Under the pieces are notes generated by a model, which was not told the DNA's origin, ran no database searches, and saw only the letters and a program-made list of their open reading frames with translations. From Chitinophaga sp. YR627 (GTDB taxonomy: Bacteria > Bacteroidota > Bacteroidia > Chitinophagales > Chitinophagaceae): DNA of 64,000 bases. Each line of letters begins with the position of its first letter. The stretch's first letter is position 1. The DNA lies in NCBI RefSeq assembly GCF_900114995.1, contig NZ_FOUX01000001.1, positions 1,116,001 to 1,180,000 of the forward strand. Direction: 5' to 3'. Shown piece after piece: positions 27,601-34,871 of this stretch. The position numbers were made by a program, and so were the translations under genes.

Positions 27601-28875
27601 TTCCAGTGCGTCGACGATGGCGGTCATATCACCTGCTGTATTGTATTCATACCGGATCAGTTGTTGCTGTTGTCCACGGTGGTGTGCACGGACGCTGGTA
27701 ATACGTCCTTCGTGGTCATTTTCTATATGCAGGTGTCGTCCTGCACTATCAATGATGCGGATCAGCAGACCCCTGTTATTGTAGTGAAAGCTGATCATAA
27801 ATCCTGCTTCATCCGTGATGGAATAGAGCCGGTATGTATGCTCACCTGACTGTAGCGACCGGAAGTGATAGAATAAGCGTTCCTGGTGATTGAACAGCAG
27901 GTATTCATCCAGATCAGTCCGGGTAAGGGTCATCCTTTCTGAACGGTCAAACTCACTGTCGCCGGGATAGGGTAGTCTGTCGAAAATGACGCGTCGGCCA
28001 TCCCCTAATAATAAGCAGGTAGCTTCTTCTTCTGCAAAATCCAATACCCGCATATCATAGCTTAAATGAGTACCATGACCTAATGGTCCTTCGTAGGTAC
28101 TGTCGCTGTTCCAGCACCGCTCCCAGCTCAGGGGAACAGGGCCGGGCAGTTCAAAGTCTGTACCCTCGTATACCACGATGCCCTGTACAAGATCTACCGG
28201 TTCAAAACCCATTTTACAAAGCATTCCGCTGAGTTTGTTACTGCCCAGACTTTTCTGCCGGGCGAGATTGAAATCAGTGATCTTTCTCTTCGCCTTTTTA
28301 GCTGCTTTCCCCAGTTTCTTTAAGCCTTTTCCTAAACCTTTCATCAGGGCGCCAAAACCAAAAGACATGACCAGATTCAGCAATGCGCCTGCCCAGTCAG
28401 GGATATATGGACCTCCGACCATCACCGGCTTGCCAAAAGACAGCGGAATAGAGAAGGAGGTAGGCAGATACATGCTTGGGATAGGTTTCAGCTTCTTGCC
28501 GGGCTGTAAGGAAAGCGGGATGCCGATATCATTACAGGTCATCAGCATGTGTCCGGACGGACTCATGAGATTACCTTCTACTTTCACTGTCTTGCTGCCG
28601 AAGAAGTTGACAGAATCATGTCCGATCATAGGGGCCAGCAGAAAAGGACCACCCATTGGAATATGAAATAATATGATGATAAGACCGGAGGTATCGCTTT
28701 TGCCACGGAGCACATGATTCACCTTTGTTGTAGCCCCGATAAAGGGGATATAATCCATGGGATCAATGACCAGACCAATATAAGGATGTGGCAATGGAAT
28801 GGGGAAACCGAGCAGTATTACAATATGAATATCGAGTCCTATAACAGGCGTAAAGTGTTTGTTACTGACGAGCAT
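24670..28875 (-). CDS. Rhs polymorphic toxin with ADP-ribosyltransferase-like tip
   Basis: 1401 residues. Residues about 1-200 form a hydrophobic PAAR-like or encapsulating N-terminus (FPIPLPHPYIGLVIDPMDYI, then GHDSVNFFG). About 225-300 match DUF6531 (PVDLVQGIVVYEGTDFELPG). About 300-1250 carry many YD repeats (YDSQGRCVHTW, YDEEDRLLLS). The core ends DPIRLEGGSRFYEYSRCPTL then DPFGLVDFYHATS. The variable tip of about 150 residues has FYHATSS, GGFYVTNDLDQARSWVRNGG and a DFDGVEGPM element, a pattern like DUF3990/ART-fold toxins. The ADP-ribosyltransferase call is inference. The immunity gene follows directly. Confidence 0.88.
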   Translation of the reverse strand: MLVSNKHFTPVIGLDIHIVILLGFPIPLPHPYIGLVIDPMDYIPFIGATTKVNHVLRGKSDTSGLIIILFHIPMGGPFLLAPMIGHDSVNFFGSKTVKVEGNLMSPSGHMLMTCNDIGIPLSLQPGKKLKPIPSMYLPTSFSIPLSFGKPVMVGGPYIPDWAGALLNLVMSFGFGALMKGLGKGLKKLGKAAKKAKRKITDFNLARQKSLGSNKLSGMLCKMGFEPVDLVQGIVVYEGTDFELPGPVPLSWERCWNSDSTYEGPLGHGTHLSYDMRVLDFAEEEATCLLLGDGRRVIFDRLPYPGDSEFDRSERMTLTRTDLDEYLLFNHQERLFYHFRSLQSGEHTYRLYSITDEAGFMISFHYNNRGLLIRIIDSAGRHLHIENDHEGRITSVRAHHRGQQQQLIRYEYNTAGDMTAIVDALEQATRIQYHQHLMTKKTDRNGQSFYWEYDSQGRCVHTWGDEGVLEGWIEYNPKEGYNLVTNALGQTTTYYYTPDYLVTQIKDPLGNSRFTAYTEDAEIYREIDEEANVTGYAYDEKGNRTRIIHPDGSTVSFNYDEEDRLLLSVDAQGGSRSYVYYEEGPLKGLLHSFTEADGRMSIFSYNAQKLLVKVEDRQRNSTLLEYDEDHNITALVLQNGGRSTWQYDAWGQCIHAVNPLQQEQHFRYDLLGRATEILYSDGNQLQLQYNAYNEVLEARDRNRHLRFAYTPLGSVRMREENGAKIHFLYNNAEQLTSLINEKGEIYRLGRNGRGDIIHETGFDGIQRHYHRDAAGKVIRTERPNRRWTEYEYDFNGRVTRAEHSDGSWATYSYDRNGQLTEAMNEHSTVRLQRDAMGRIVQEYQNEFTVSSTYDKHNRRQQVQSSLGADILIARNPLGEVTGMQANVEGSIHPWHTTILRNIQGLEIERILPGGLESKRTYNHLGLPESHVATVGGNSTRRRHYNWDAAQQLKQIVNGITHGVVKYSHDDTGNLTWAQYEDGQYDYRLPDKTGNIYRTQARNDRQYGPGGKLAESTTARFIYDEEGFLVKKIDLNATNAIWQYEWYGNGMLKKVTRPDNKVVEFRYDALGRRIEKQYKGQITRFVWDGNVTLHQWHYPASERPVIEIDELGDVRQQHPEPVPPENMITWIFEEGTLIPVARLTKDSHYSILSDYLGTPAEAYDAAGEKVWEAELDIYGKVRKLAGASDFIPFRQQGQYEDAETGLYYNRFRYFSPLEGLYISQDPIRLEGGSRFYEYSRCPTLILDPFGLVDFYHATSSPGATKGVLGGVDPSTGRPNLDFNPSGQGGFYVTNDLDQARSWVRNGGSVIHYDIPESELAKLNIKTFDSASDEWADYVKQGRAGTLAHDFDGVEGPMIALKASKKAGKSKPVKLQPDGRLGHQLAIFTDKAAKLFDQFLKGCV

Positions 28876-29007
28876 ACACGAACTGATTTTTGGGTCACTA
28901 TGGCGTATTCAGCGGGTTAAATGACTGAATGAGTTAATCAATGGTTGTAAGATAATGTTTTTTGCTTTTAATTCCTACCTTTAGCCTCGTAAAGCGACAG
29001 CCGGCAT

Positions 29008-29595
29008 ATGAATACCACAGATGCAAAAGCACTCCTTAAGACACACATCAGCAAGGTAACGACACTCACAGATGAGCAATTTGACTATATCTTCTCTCAT
29101 TTCCAATACCAGCAATATAAGAAGGGACAAACCATCGTTACGGAGGGCAGGCCGGTAAACTGTGAATACTTCGTGTTGTCCGGTTGCCTGAAGTCTTTCT
29201 TTATCAACGACGAACTGAAAATGTTCATCCTCCAGTTTGCGATGCCGACCTGGTGGACTTCTGACTATAACGCTTTGTACAGCCAGCACAAAGCGACCAT
29301 CAATGTAGACTGTATCACGGACGCTGAAGTGCTTTGTCTCAGTAATGAAGACAGGGAGAAAATATGCCGGGAAATACATAATGTAGAATACTTCTTTCGC
29401 TGGAGAACCAACAAGGGCTATGTCGCCAGCCAGAAAAGGCTGTTATCCTTTATGAACAACAATGTTAAATACCGCTACGAGGAGCTGTTAGCACTTTATC
29501 CGGAGTTGTATAACATTGTTCCCAAAAACCTTATTGCGGCCTACCTGGGTGTATCCCGGGAAACCCTCAGCCGCCTGTATACCCCTGAAAAGTGA
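29008..29595 (+). CDS. Crp/Fnr-family transcriptional regulator with CRP-like recognition helix
   Basis: 195 residues. The N-terminal cyclic-nucleotide-binding-like barrel (FSHFQYQQYKKGQTIVTEG, GRPVNCEYFVLSG) is followed by a C-terminal winged helix. The recognition helix is SRETLSR (R184, E185, R189), matching in spacing the Arg-Glu-Arg set of E. coli CRP that reads TGTGA. The effector is unknown; no Fnr cysteine cluster is present. Two CRP-type dyads lie at and after its stop codon, before yceI, so it most likely controls the downstream operon. Confidence 0.87.
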   Translation: MNTTDAKALLKTHISKVTTLTDEQFDYIFSHFQYQQYKKGQTIVTEGRPVNCEYFVLSGCLKSFFINDELKMFILQFAMPTWWTSDYNALYSQHKATINVDCITDAEVLCLSNEDREKICREIHNVEYFFRWRTNKGYVASQKRLLSFMNNNVKYRYEELLALYPELYNIVPKNLIAAYLGVSRETLSRLYTPEK

Positions 29596-29606
29596 TCTGG
29601 ATCACT
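29591..29606. promoter_or_regulatory. CRP-type dyad 1, overlapping the regulator stop codon
   Basis: AGTGATCTGGATCACT is a near-perfect 16-bp dyad (only the central TG breaks symmetry) with the CRP-like form GTGA-N6-TCAC. It contains the TGA stop of the Crp/Fnr gene. Its centre is 26 bp from the second dyad. Confidence 0.65.
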
Positions 29607-29616
29607 TAATTCCAGA

Positions 29617-29632
29617 TGTGATGTAGATCACG
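29617..29632. promoter_or_regulatory. CRP-type dyad 2 upstream of yceI
   Basis: TGTGATGTAGATCACG differs in one base from the E. coli CRP consensus TGTGA-N6-TCACA. It lies 70 bp before the yceI start. The regulator just upstream has the matching recognition residues (R, E, R), which supports direct control. Confidence 0.7.
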
Positions 29633-29701
29633 TGATGGCCCCGATTTTCCGACGGACATTTGTGTTGTAATCAAAACGCAAACACAAAAACACGCAATAA
29701 A

Positions 29702-30220
29702 ATGGAAAATCAAACATTTCAAATCGTTAATGCTCAAAGCAATATTGACTGGGTTGGTAAGAAAGTAACCGGCGCTCACAATGGTACAATTGCCATTAAA
29801 GAAGGCCAGTTGACAGTCAACGGTAACCAGCTGACCGGCGGTACCTTCGTGGTAGACACTACCTCTATTAAAATACTGGATATCGCAGATCTGGCCACCA
29901 ACGCACAGTTTCTGGGCCACCTGGTATCTGACGACTTCTTCTCTACACAACAGTATCCGGAAGCTACGCTGGTGATCAGATCAGTGTCAGGTAAACATAT
30001 TAACGGAGACCTCACGATCAAAGGTATCACACACCCGGTGAGCTTTGATGCGGATGTAACCGTAAATGGTGCACAGCTGACCGCCAGCGGTAAGATCGTG
30101 ATCGACCGTACCAAATACGAGATGCGCTTCCGTTCCGGTAATTTCTTCAAAGACCTGGGCGATACCCTGATCTACAACGACTTCGAATTATCCATCACCT
30201 TAACCGCTAAAGCTGCTTAA
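29702..30220 (+). CDS. YceI-family protein
   Basis: 172 residues from the ATG at 29702. The YceI lipocalin-like fold is clear: SNIDWVGKKVTGAHNGTIAI at the start, SDDFFSTQQYPEATLVIRSV in the middle and RFRSGNFFKDLGDTLIYNDF at the end. Members bind polyisoprenoid or long-chain amphiphiles. There is no signal peptide, so this one is cytosolic, unlike E. coli YceI. First gene of the putative Crp/Fnr-controlled operon; its end lies in a perfect palindrome. Confidence 0.9.
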   Translation: MENQTFQIVNAQSNIDWVGKKVTGAHNGTIAIKEGQLTVNGNQLTGGTFVVDTTSIKILDIADLATNAQFLGHLVSDDFFSTQQYPEATLVIRSVSGKHINGDLTIKGITHPVSFDADVTVNGAQLTASGKIVIDRTKYEMRFRSGNFFKDLGDTLIYNDFELSITLTAKAA

Positions 30221-30231
30221 GCAGCTTTAGC
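30206..30231. repeat. 26-bp perfect palindrome at the yceI stop codon
   Basis: GCTAAAGCTGCTT (30206-30218) is followed directly by its exact reverse complement (30219-30231). The TAA stop (30218-30220) is at the centre. The RNA could fold into a tight hairpin between yceI and the tautomerase gene, 15 bp before the next ATG, so it may set relative expression or mRNA decay. Confidence 0.75.
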
Positions 30232-30246
30232 TCAAAACTTATCATC

Positions 30247-30465
30247 ATGCCTTACGTAAAGATCGAAGTAACCCGTGAAGGTGTTACCAGAGAACAGAAA
30301 CAGGCCCTGATCAAAGGGGTGACAGACCTGATCACTGATGTCCTGAATAAAGATCCGCAGCTGACACATGTGGTGATCCAGGAAATAGAACTGGATGACT
30401 GGGGTTTTGCCGGAGAACAGGTATCGGTACTGAGAGAAAAAGGAATTACAGCAGATAAGAAGTAG
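30247..30465 (+). CDS. 4-oxalocrotonate tautomerase-like protein
   Basis: 72 residues, the usual size of the family. After Met removal the N-terminal residue is the catalytic Pro (MPYVKIEVTREGVTREQKQ), and HVVIQEIELDDWGFAGEQV fits the beta-alpha-beta hexamer fold. It catalyses keto-enol tautomerisation of a small unsaturated acid. It sits between yceI and an SDR, 26 bp after the yceI stop. Confidence 0.9.
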   Translation: MPYVKIEVTREGVTREQKQALIKGVTDLITDVLNKDPQLTHVVIQEIELDDWGFAGEQVSVLREKGITADKK

Positions 30466-30502
30466 ACAGATAAACATTACATCATTTATAAAAAATATTC
30501 AG

Positions 30503-31237
30503 ATGAAAAAGCAAACAGTTATAGTAACAGGTGCTTCACAAGGTATAGGTAAAGAAGTGGCACGTTACTTTTTAGATAAAGGCGACAATGTAGTGATCAA
30601 CTCCGCAACAGCCGAAAAGCTGGAACAGGTATATCAGGAACTGGGTGCAGGTGCTAACCTGGCAATGGTAGCAGGTAACGTAAAAGATAAAAGTACCGGT
30701 GAACGTCTCCTGGCGGTTGCACTGGAAAGATTCGGCAGCGTGGATGTACTGGTAAACAATGCCGGTATTTACGAAACAAAACCTTTCCTGGAAGTAGACG
30801 AAGCTTATCTTGACCGCTTCCTGAATACCAATCTGAAAGGCACGTTCTTTACCACCCAGGCGATCCTGCCGCAGATGCTTAAACAAAAAGACGGTACGAT
30901 CATTAATATTGGTACACCACTGGTATATCATGCATTGGGCGGCGCACCATCCACGGCACCGATATCCTCCAAGGGAGCGATCCATTCACTGACGCTGCAA
31001 CTGGCCGCTGAATTTGGGAAACAGAACATCCGTGTTAATACCATCGCTCCGGGTGTGATCCGCACACCCATGCATGGAGAAGATGCTGACCAGAGCGCAG
31101 GTATCCATCTGCTGAACAGGGTGGGAGAAGTAGAACATGTGGCACAGATGGTATATGCAGTAGCAAAAAATGATTTCATAAGCGGTACCATTATTAATGT
31201 AGATGGTGGTATGGGTGCTGGTCATAATCTGAACTGA
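30503..31237 (+). CDS. SDR-family oxidoreductase lacking the catalytic Tyr
   Basis: 244 residues. The cofactor motif TGASQGIG and the structural NNAG are intact, and the C-terminus ends with GTIINVDGGMG as in FabG-like enzymes. The active-site YxxxK is altered: the Lys is kept in PISSK, but the Tyr position is Pro (STAPISSKGAIH). Classic SDR chemistry needs that Tyr, so either another residue serves or the protein is no longer a reductase. It lies 37 bp after the tautomerase, in the same operon. Confidence 0.85.
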   Translation: MKKQTVIVTGASQGIGKEVARYFLDKGDNVVINSATAEKLEQVYQELGAGANLAMVAGNVKDKSTGERLLAVALERFGSVDVLVNNAGIYETKPFLEVDEAYLDRFLNTNLKGTFFTTQAILPQMLKQKDGTIINIGTPLVYHALGGAPSTAPISSKGAIHSLTLQLAAEFGKQNIRVNTIAPGVIRTPMHGEDADQSAGIHLLNRVGEVEHVAQMVYAVAKNDFISGTIINVDGGMGAGHNLN

Positions 31238-31239
31238 TC

Positions 31240-31692
31240 ATGAAAAAGCTTCTATTGACCGCTTTGCTGGTCGGATTGATCCCCGCACTGAAAGCACAAA
31301 AATCTGGAAAGATGGAAAATAAGCAGCAGGACTCCCTCGCTATTGCGGAGGTACTGGAGAATGATTATTTTAAAGCTATTTATGCAGGTGATACCGGCAG
31401 ACTGGGCAACATACTGTATCCTGGCACCCTGCTCTTCGGAGACGTAAAGGGACAACCTTACGCCAAAAACAGGGAAGAATATCTGGCTGGGGTTCAGAAC
31501 CGTCAGAGCCCAAAGGATTCCGGTAAACCTTTCGAAGGAAAGATCATATCTATCGATATTATCAACTCGATCGCGGTAGCCCGGGTCATGGTGAAAATGT
31601 ATGATTTTTTGTACGATGAATTCCTTTCTTTTCATAAAATTGAGGGTCGTTGGGTGATCGTTAACAAGATGATCAGCGACATCAGTAAATAA
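31240..31692 (+). CDS. NTF2-like exported protein
   Basis: 150 residues. A signal peptide (KKLLLTALLVGLIPALKAQ) precedes an NTF2-like/lumazine-binding-type domain: VLENDYFKAIYAGDTGRLGN at the start and a sheet-rich end RVMVKMYDFLYDEFLSFHKI. It starts 2 bp after the SDR stop, so it belongs to the operon. NTF2-like proteins hold a hydrophobic pocket; some are isomerases, many only bind ligands. Confidence 0.78.
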   Translation: MKKLLLTALLVGLIPALKAQKSGKMENKQQDSLAIAEVLENDYFKAIYAGDTGRLGNILYPGTLLFGDVKGQPYAKNREEYLAGVQNRQSPKDSGKPFEGKIISIDIINSIAVARVMVKMYDFLYDEFLSFHKIEGRWVIVNKMISDISK

Positions 31693-31704
31693 AGGTTAAA
31701 CATC

Positions 31705-32787
31705 ATGTGGTATCAGACAAAAGCATCGGAATTATTAGGTATTGCATATCCTGTTTTGCAGGGGCCTTTTGGGGGGAATCTGTCCTCGGTGGAGTTGGTG
31801 GCTACCGTATCAAATGCAGGCGGATTAGGCGGCTTTGGAGCCTATTCTATGAGTCCGCAGGAGATCGTAGCCGTGGATGAACAGATCAGAAAGGCCACTA
31901 ATAAGCCATATAATATCAACCTGTGGGTGAATGATACAGACGCCGTTGACGGTACTGTTTCAGACGAACAGTTTAAACACACACAGGAGCTCTTCCGGCC
32001 TTACTTCGATCAACTGGGTATTGCGCTGCCTGAAAAACCAGGAACTTTCCGCTCGAGGTTTGAAGACCAGGTAGCCGTGATCCTGGACCGGAAACCGCCG
32101 GTATTCAGCTTTATGTTTGGTATCCCATCCGCAGATATACTGGAACAATGTCGCCGGTCTGGTATTGTAACAATAGGGGCTGCTACCACACTGGATGAGG
32201 CAATCGCGCTGGAAGCAGCAGGCGTGGACCTGATTGTCGCTTCCGGGTTTGAGTCCGGTGGACACCGGCCATCGTTCCTTCAATCCGCAGAAACATCTAC
32301 AACCGGTACTTTCGTACTGGTGCAACTGATCAGGGAGAGAGTAAAGACGCCGGTGATTGCGGCAGGAGGTATCGCCAATGGGAGAGGAATCGCTGCGGCA
32401 CTGACACTGGGCGCAGCTGCGGTGCAGATAGGTACTGCCTTCCTGGCCTGTGATGAGTCAAATGCCACGCCTTTACACCGGGAAATGTTGTTTTCTGATG
32501 CAGCCAGACAAACCACACTGACCCGCGCCTTTACCGGCAGATTGGGCAGGGGAATTGCCAACAGAATCACTTCAGCATTGATTCCGGATACAAAGGATAT
32601 ACTGCCCTTTCCCCTGCAGACGACGTTCATGTCGTCTTTGCGGAAGGCGGCGCTTGAAAAGGAACAGTGGGATATGATCTACTTCTGGGGAGGTCAGATC
32701 GCCCCGATATTAAAACATAGAAAAGCCGCCGGATTAATGCAATCGCTGATTGAGGAAACAACAGCGTATTTCGGAGGTATACAATAA
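31705..32787 (+). CDS. Nitronate monooxygenase
   Basis: 360 residues, FMN-dependent TIM-barrel of the nitronate monooxygenase/2-nitropropane dioxygenase family. The motifs are VLQGPFGGNLSSVELVATVS, NAGGLGGFGAY, the phosphate-binding VIAAGGIANGRGIAAALTLG and SGFESGGHRPSF, which carries the conserved His. It oxidises alkyl nitronates such as propionate 3-nitronate, a plant and fungal toxin. It starts 12 bp after the NTF2-like gene, in the same direction. Confidence 0.88.
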   Translation: MWYQTKASELLGIAYPVLQGPFGGNLSSVELVATVSNAGGLGGFGAYSMSPQEIVAVDEQIRKATNKPYNINLWVNDTDAVDGTVSDEQFKHTQELFRPYFDQLGIALPEKPGTFRSRFEDQVAVILDRKPPVFSFMFGIPSADILEQCRRSGIVTIGAATTLDEAIALEAAGVDLIVASGFESGGHRPSFLQSAETSTTGTFVLVQLIRERVKTPVIAAGGIANGRGIAAALTLGAAAVQIGTAFLACDESNATPLHREMLFSDAARQTTLTRAFTGRLGRGIANRITSALIPDTKDILPFPLQTTFMSSLRKAALEKEQWDMIYFWGGQIAPILKHRKAAGLMQSLIEETTAYFGGIQ

Positions 32788-32992
32788 AAGCCGCGGAGTG
32801 CTGCAACAGTCTTAGCACCCCGGGAAACGGATCTCAGCGGGGAGCCGGGTATGCAACGATCATCTGTCATATTTACGAAAAGTAGGTATAGCCGGGAATA
32901 CCCGGACAGGTTACTGCATGCCCGGACAGGAGATACTGCATGGATGGGTTGTTGTCGGATAATTGTTGAGTGTAATTGTAAAACATAATAAG

Positions 32993-33835
32993 ATGAACAA
33001 TTCAAAAGTATGGTACGTGACGGGAGCTTCCCAGGGACTGGGACTGACCCTTGTAAAAGCATTGCTTGCCAATGGTTACAGGGTGGCAGCCACCTCCCGC
33101 GACGCACATAAAATGAGTAAGGCCGTAGGCCTCATAGATAATGAAAGATTTCTGCCACTGGTGGTCGATCTGAATAATGCAGATTGTATAGACGATTCAG
33201 TAGAACGGACATTGGCGGCCTTTGGCAGGATCGATGTGCTGGTGAATAACGCCGGTTACGGTATGACCGGTACAGTGGAGGAAACAAGTGCCGAAGATAT
33301 CAGTCAGCTCTTTGCGGTGAATGTATTGGCAGGTATCGCTGTAGTCAAACGGATACTGCCGGTAATGCGCCGCCAGCAATCAGGACATATCATTAATATT
33401 GGTTCTGTGGCAGGTTTCGTGGGTGCTCCGGGATGGGCTGTTTATTCCGCGACGAAAGCAGCCATCGCCGCATTCTCTGAAGTACTGGCCAAAGAAGTCA
33501 ATGAATATGGAATTAAGGTAACAGTAGTGGAGCCTTCCGGTTTCCGTACAGGTTTCCTGACACCGGCTTCTCTTGCTAAGAGCACTGCTGATATTGATGG
33601 GTATGAACTGGTGAGAAGAACACAACAGCAGTACCTGTCCATGGATGGACAACAGGCCGGTGATCCTGATCGTGCTGCCGCGATACTGATTGCACTGGCA
33701 GAACAGCCGGATCCGCCGGTACATCTTTTCCTGGGAAGGGATGCGTATGTCAGGGCGGCCAGAAAACTGGCTACGATGAAGGAAGAACTGGAACAGCAGA
33801 AAGATATTTCCATCAGTGCGGATTTTGATAAATAG
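32993..33835 (+). CDS. SDR-family oxidoreductase
   Basis: 280 residues from the ATG at 32993. The cofactor motif TGASQGLG, NNAGYG and a complete active site YSATK are all present (GWAVYSATKAAIAAF), with Ser in GSVAGFVG. It is a longer SDR of the type with a C-terminal extension, often annotated as short-chain alcohol or ketone reductase. It is separated from the nitronate monooxygenase by 205 bp that contain a short direct repeat (CCCGGACAGG twice around 32902-32930), so it may have its own promoter. Confidence 0.88.
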   Translation: MNNSKVWYVTGASQGLGLTLVKALLANGYRVAATSRDAHKMSKAVGLIDNERFLPLVVDLNNADCIDDSVERTLAAFGRIDVLVNNAGYGMTGTVEETSAEDISQLFAVNVLAGIAVVKRILPVMRRQQSGHIINIGSVAGFVGAPGWAVYSATKAAIAAFSEVLAKEVNEYGIKVTVVEPSGFRTGFLTPASLAKSTADIDGYELVRRTQQQYLSMDGQQAGDPDRAAAILIALAEQPDPPVHLFLGRDAYVRAARKLATMKEELEQQKDISISADFDK

Positions 33836-33881
33836 GCATTTGACTGCTTCTCAGGGATTAGCTTTTTTCGGACGACGGCTA

Positions 33882-33889
33882 TATCTTTG
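33882..33889 (+). promoter_or_regulatory. Possible -7 box of the DUF6892-like gene
   Basis: TATCTTTG matches TAnnTTTG and lies 38 bp upstream of the ATG at 33928. No clear TTTG -33 box is seen. Confidence 0.3.
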
Positions 33890-33927
33890 GTCCTTCATTT
33901 AAAGATGTATTCATCCAAAAAGGTCCT

Positions 33928-34827
33928 ATGCAGATAGCAATTGTTAACGACAAACTGATCATCAACAAAAAGGAAATCTCATTTCCGGCAAATATCCGGG
34001 AACTACAGGCTTTATTGGGGAATGCCCGCCATGTAAAAAAACAGTATAATCATATTTACACCTGGGACGAAGAAGGTATACTGGCCTACTCCAATAATGG
34101 AGAACTGGTAGAGGCTATTCATCTGGAAATGTTCCGTAATAAGTTTGACTTCTCGCCTAAAAACCTTTTTAAGGCACCATTTGACATTAATGCAGAAGAC
34201 TGCAGGGTAGTGTTCGTGAAAACAAGGAAACGACTGAAAAAGGTCTCCAGATTGGATGATGGTGGTTCATTGACAGTAGGGGATATGACCGTTTATTTTG
34301 ATGCAGAAGAGGACAACGTACAGGCTATCACGATCAGTCAATACATGCCACCGGCTCCGGAGGTCCATTCCGATAAATATAGTTATCGTAAGGTAGACGG
34401 GGAGAAGATCCAGTTTACGGACTTCAATTTCAAGCTGGCGGTAATACAGCAACTGATGTATGAAAAGAAGTTTATAGCGCCTGTTTTTGATCTGTATGAA
34501 TTCATTAGAGATCACTCCGCAAGAGAGATTGACGTGGAAGAGGAAGGGTACGCCTTCATTCCTGAAGTAACTGCTTATTTTGAAGCGCTGGAAATAGATC
34601 GTAAGTATGCTGCTGAGATCACTGAGATATCCCAGGATGGGGGAGATGAGGTGTACGGAAGTATGTTACGTTTCTGGGATGGGGAAGATGATACCTTTAA
34701 CATCAAAAGTTTTGAGGATACCAGGCATTTCCCAAACCTGCGCAAAATGAAGCTGTTTTATGCGGACAATTTTGAAGAGATAACGAAAGAACTCGCTGCC
34801 AAAAATATCACTGCTGAACCTATATAA
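33928..34827 (+). CDS. DUF6892-like hypothetical protein
   Basis: 299 residues, cytosolic. The N-terminal third (ISFPANIRELQALLGNARHV, then TYTWDEEGILAYSNNG-like strands) looks like a small beta domain. The C-terminal half has FTDFNFKLAVIQQLMYEKKF and PVFDLYEFI, as in DUF6892 proteins, which have no known function. It is followed directly by a strong terminator. Confidence 0.65.
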   Translation: MQIAIVNDKLIINKKEISFPANIRELQALLGNARHVKKQYNHIYTWDEEGILAYSNNGELVEAIHLEMFRNKFDFSPKNLFKAPFDINAEDCRVVFVKTRKRLKKVSRLDDGGSLTVGDMTVYFDAEEDNVQAITISQYMPPAPEVHSDKYSYRKVDGEKIQFTDFNFKLAVIQQLMYEKKFIAPVFDLYEFIRDHSAREIDVEEEGYAFIPEVTAYFEALEIDRKYAAEITEISQDGGDEVYGSMLRFWDGEDDTFNIKSFEDTRHFPNLRKMKLFYADNFEEITKELAAKNITAEPI

Positions 34828-34834
34828 AAATGTA

Positions 34835-34867
34835 AAACGCCTGACAGCAATCCTGTCAGGCGTTTTT
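34835..34867. terminator. Intrinsic terminator
   Basis: AAACGCCTGACAG pairs with CTGTCAGGCGTTT around a 5-nt loop, followed by T residues. It serves the plus-strand DUF6892-like gene and possibly also the convergent beta-lactamase gene. Confidence 0.88.
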
Positions 34868-34871
34868 ATAT

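Noticed and set aside
24670..28875. Rhs locus as a mobile element insertion
   Set aside because: No inverted repeats, transposase or integrase are seen at either end; only the toxin tip and immunity gene look horizontally variable.
32902..32935. Short repeats before the SDR gene at 32993 as a CRISPR or attachment site
   Set aside because: Only two imperfect copies of a 10-20 bp unit, without spacers or an integrase nearby.
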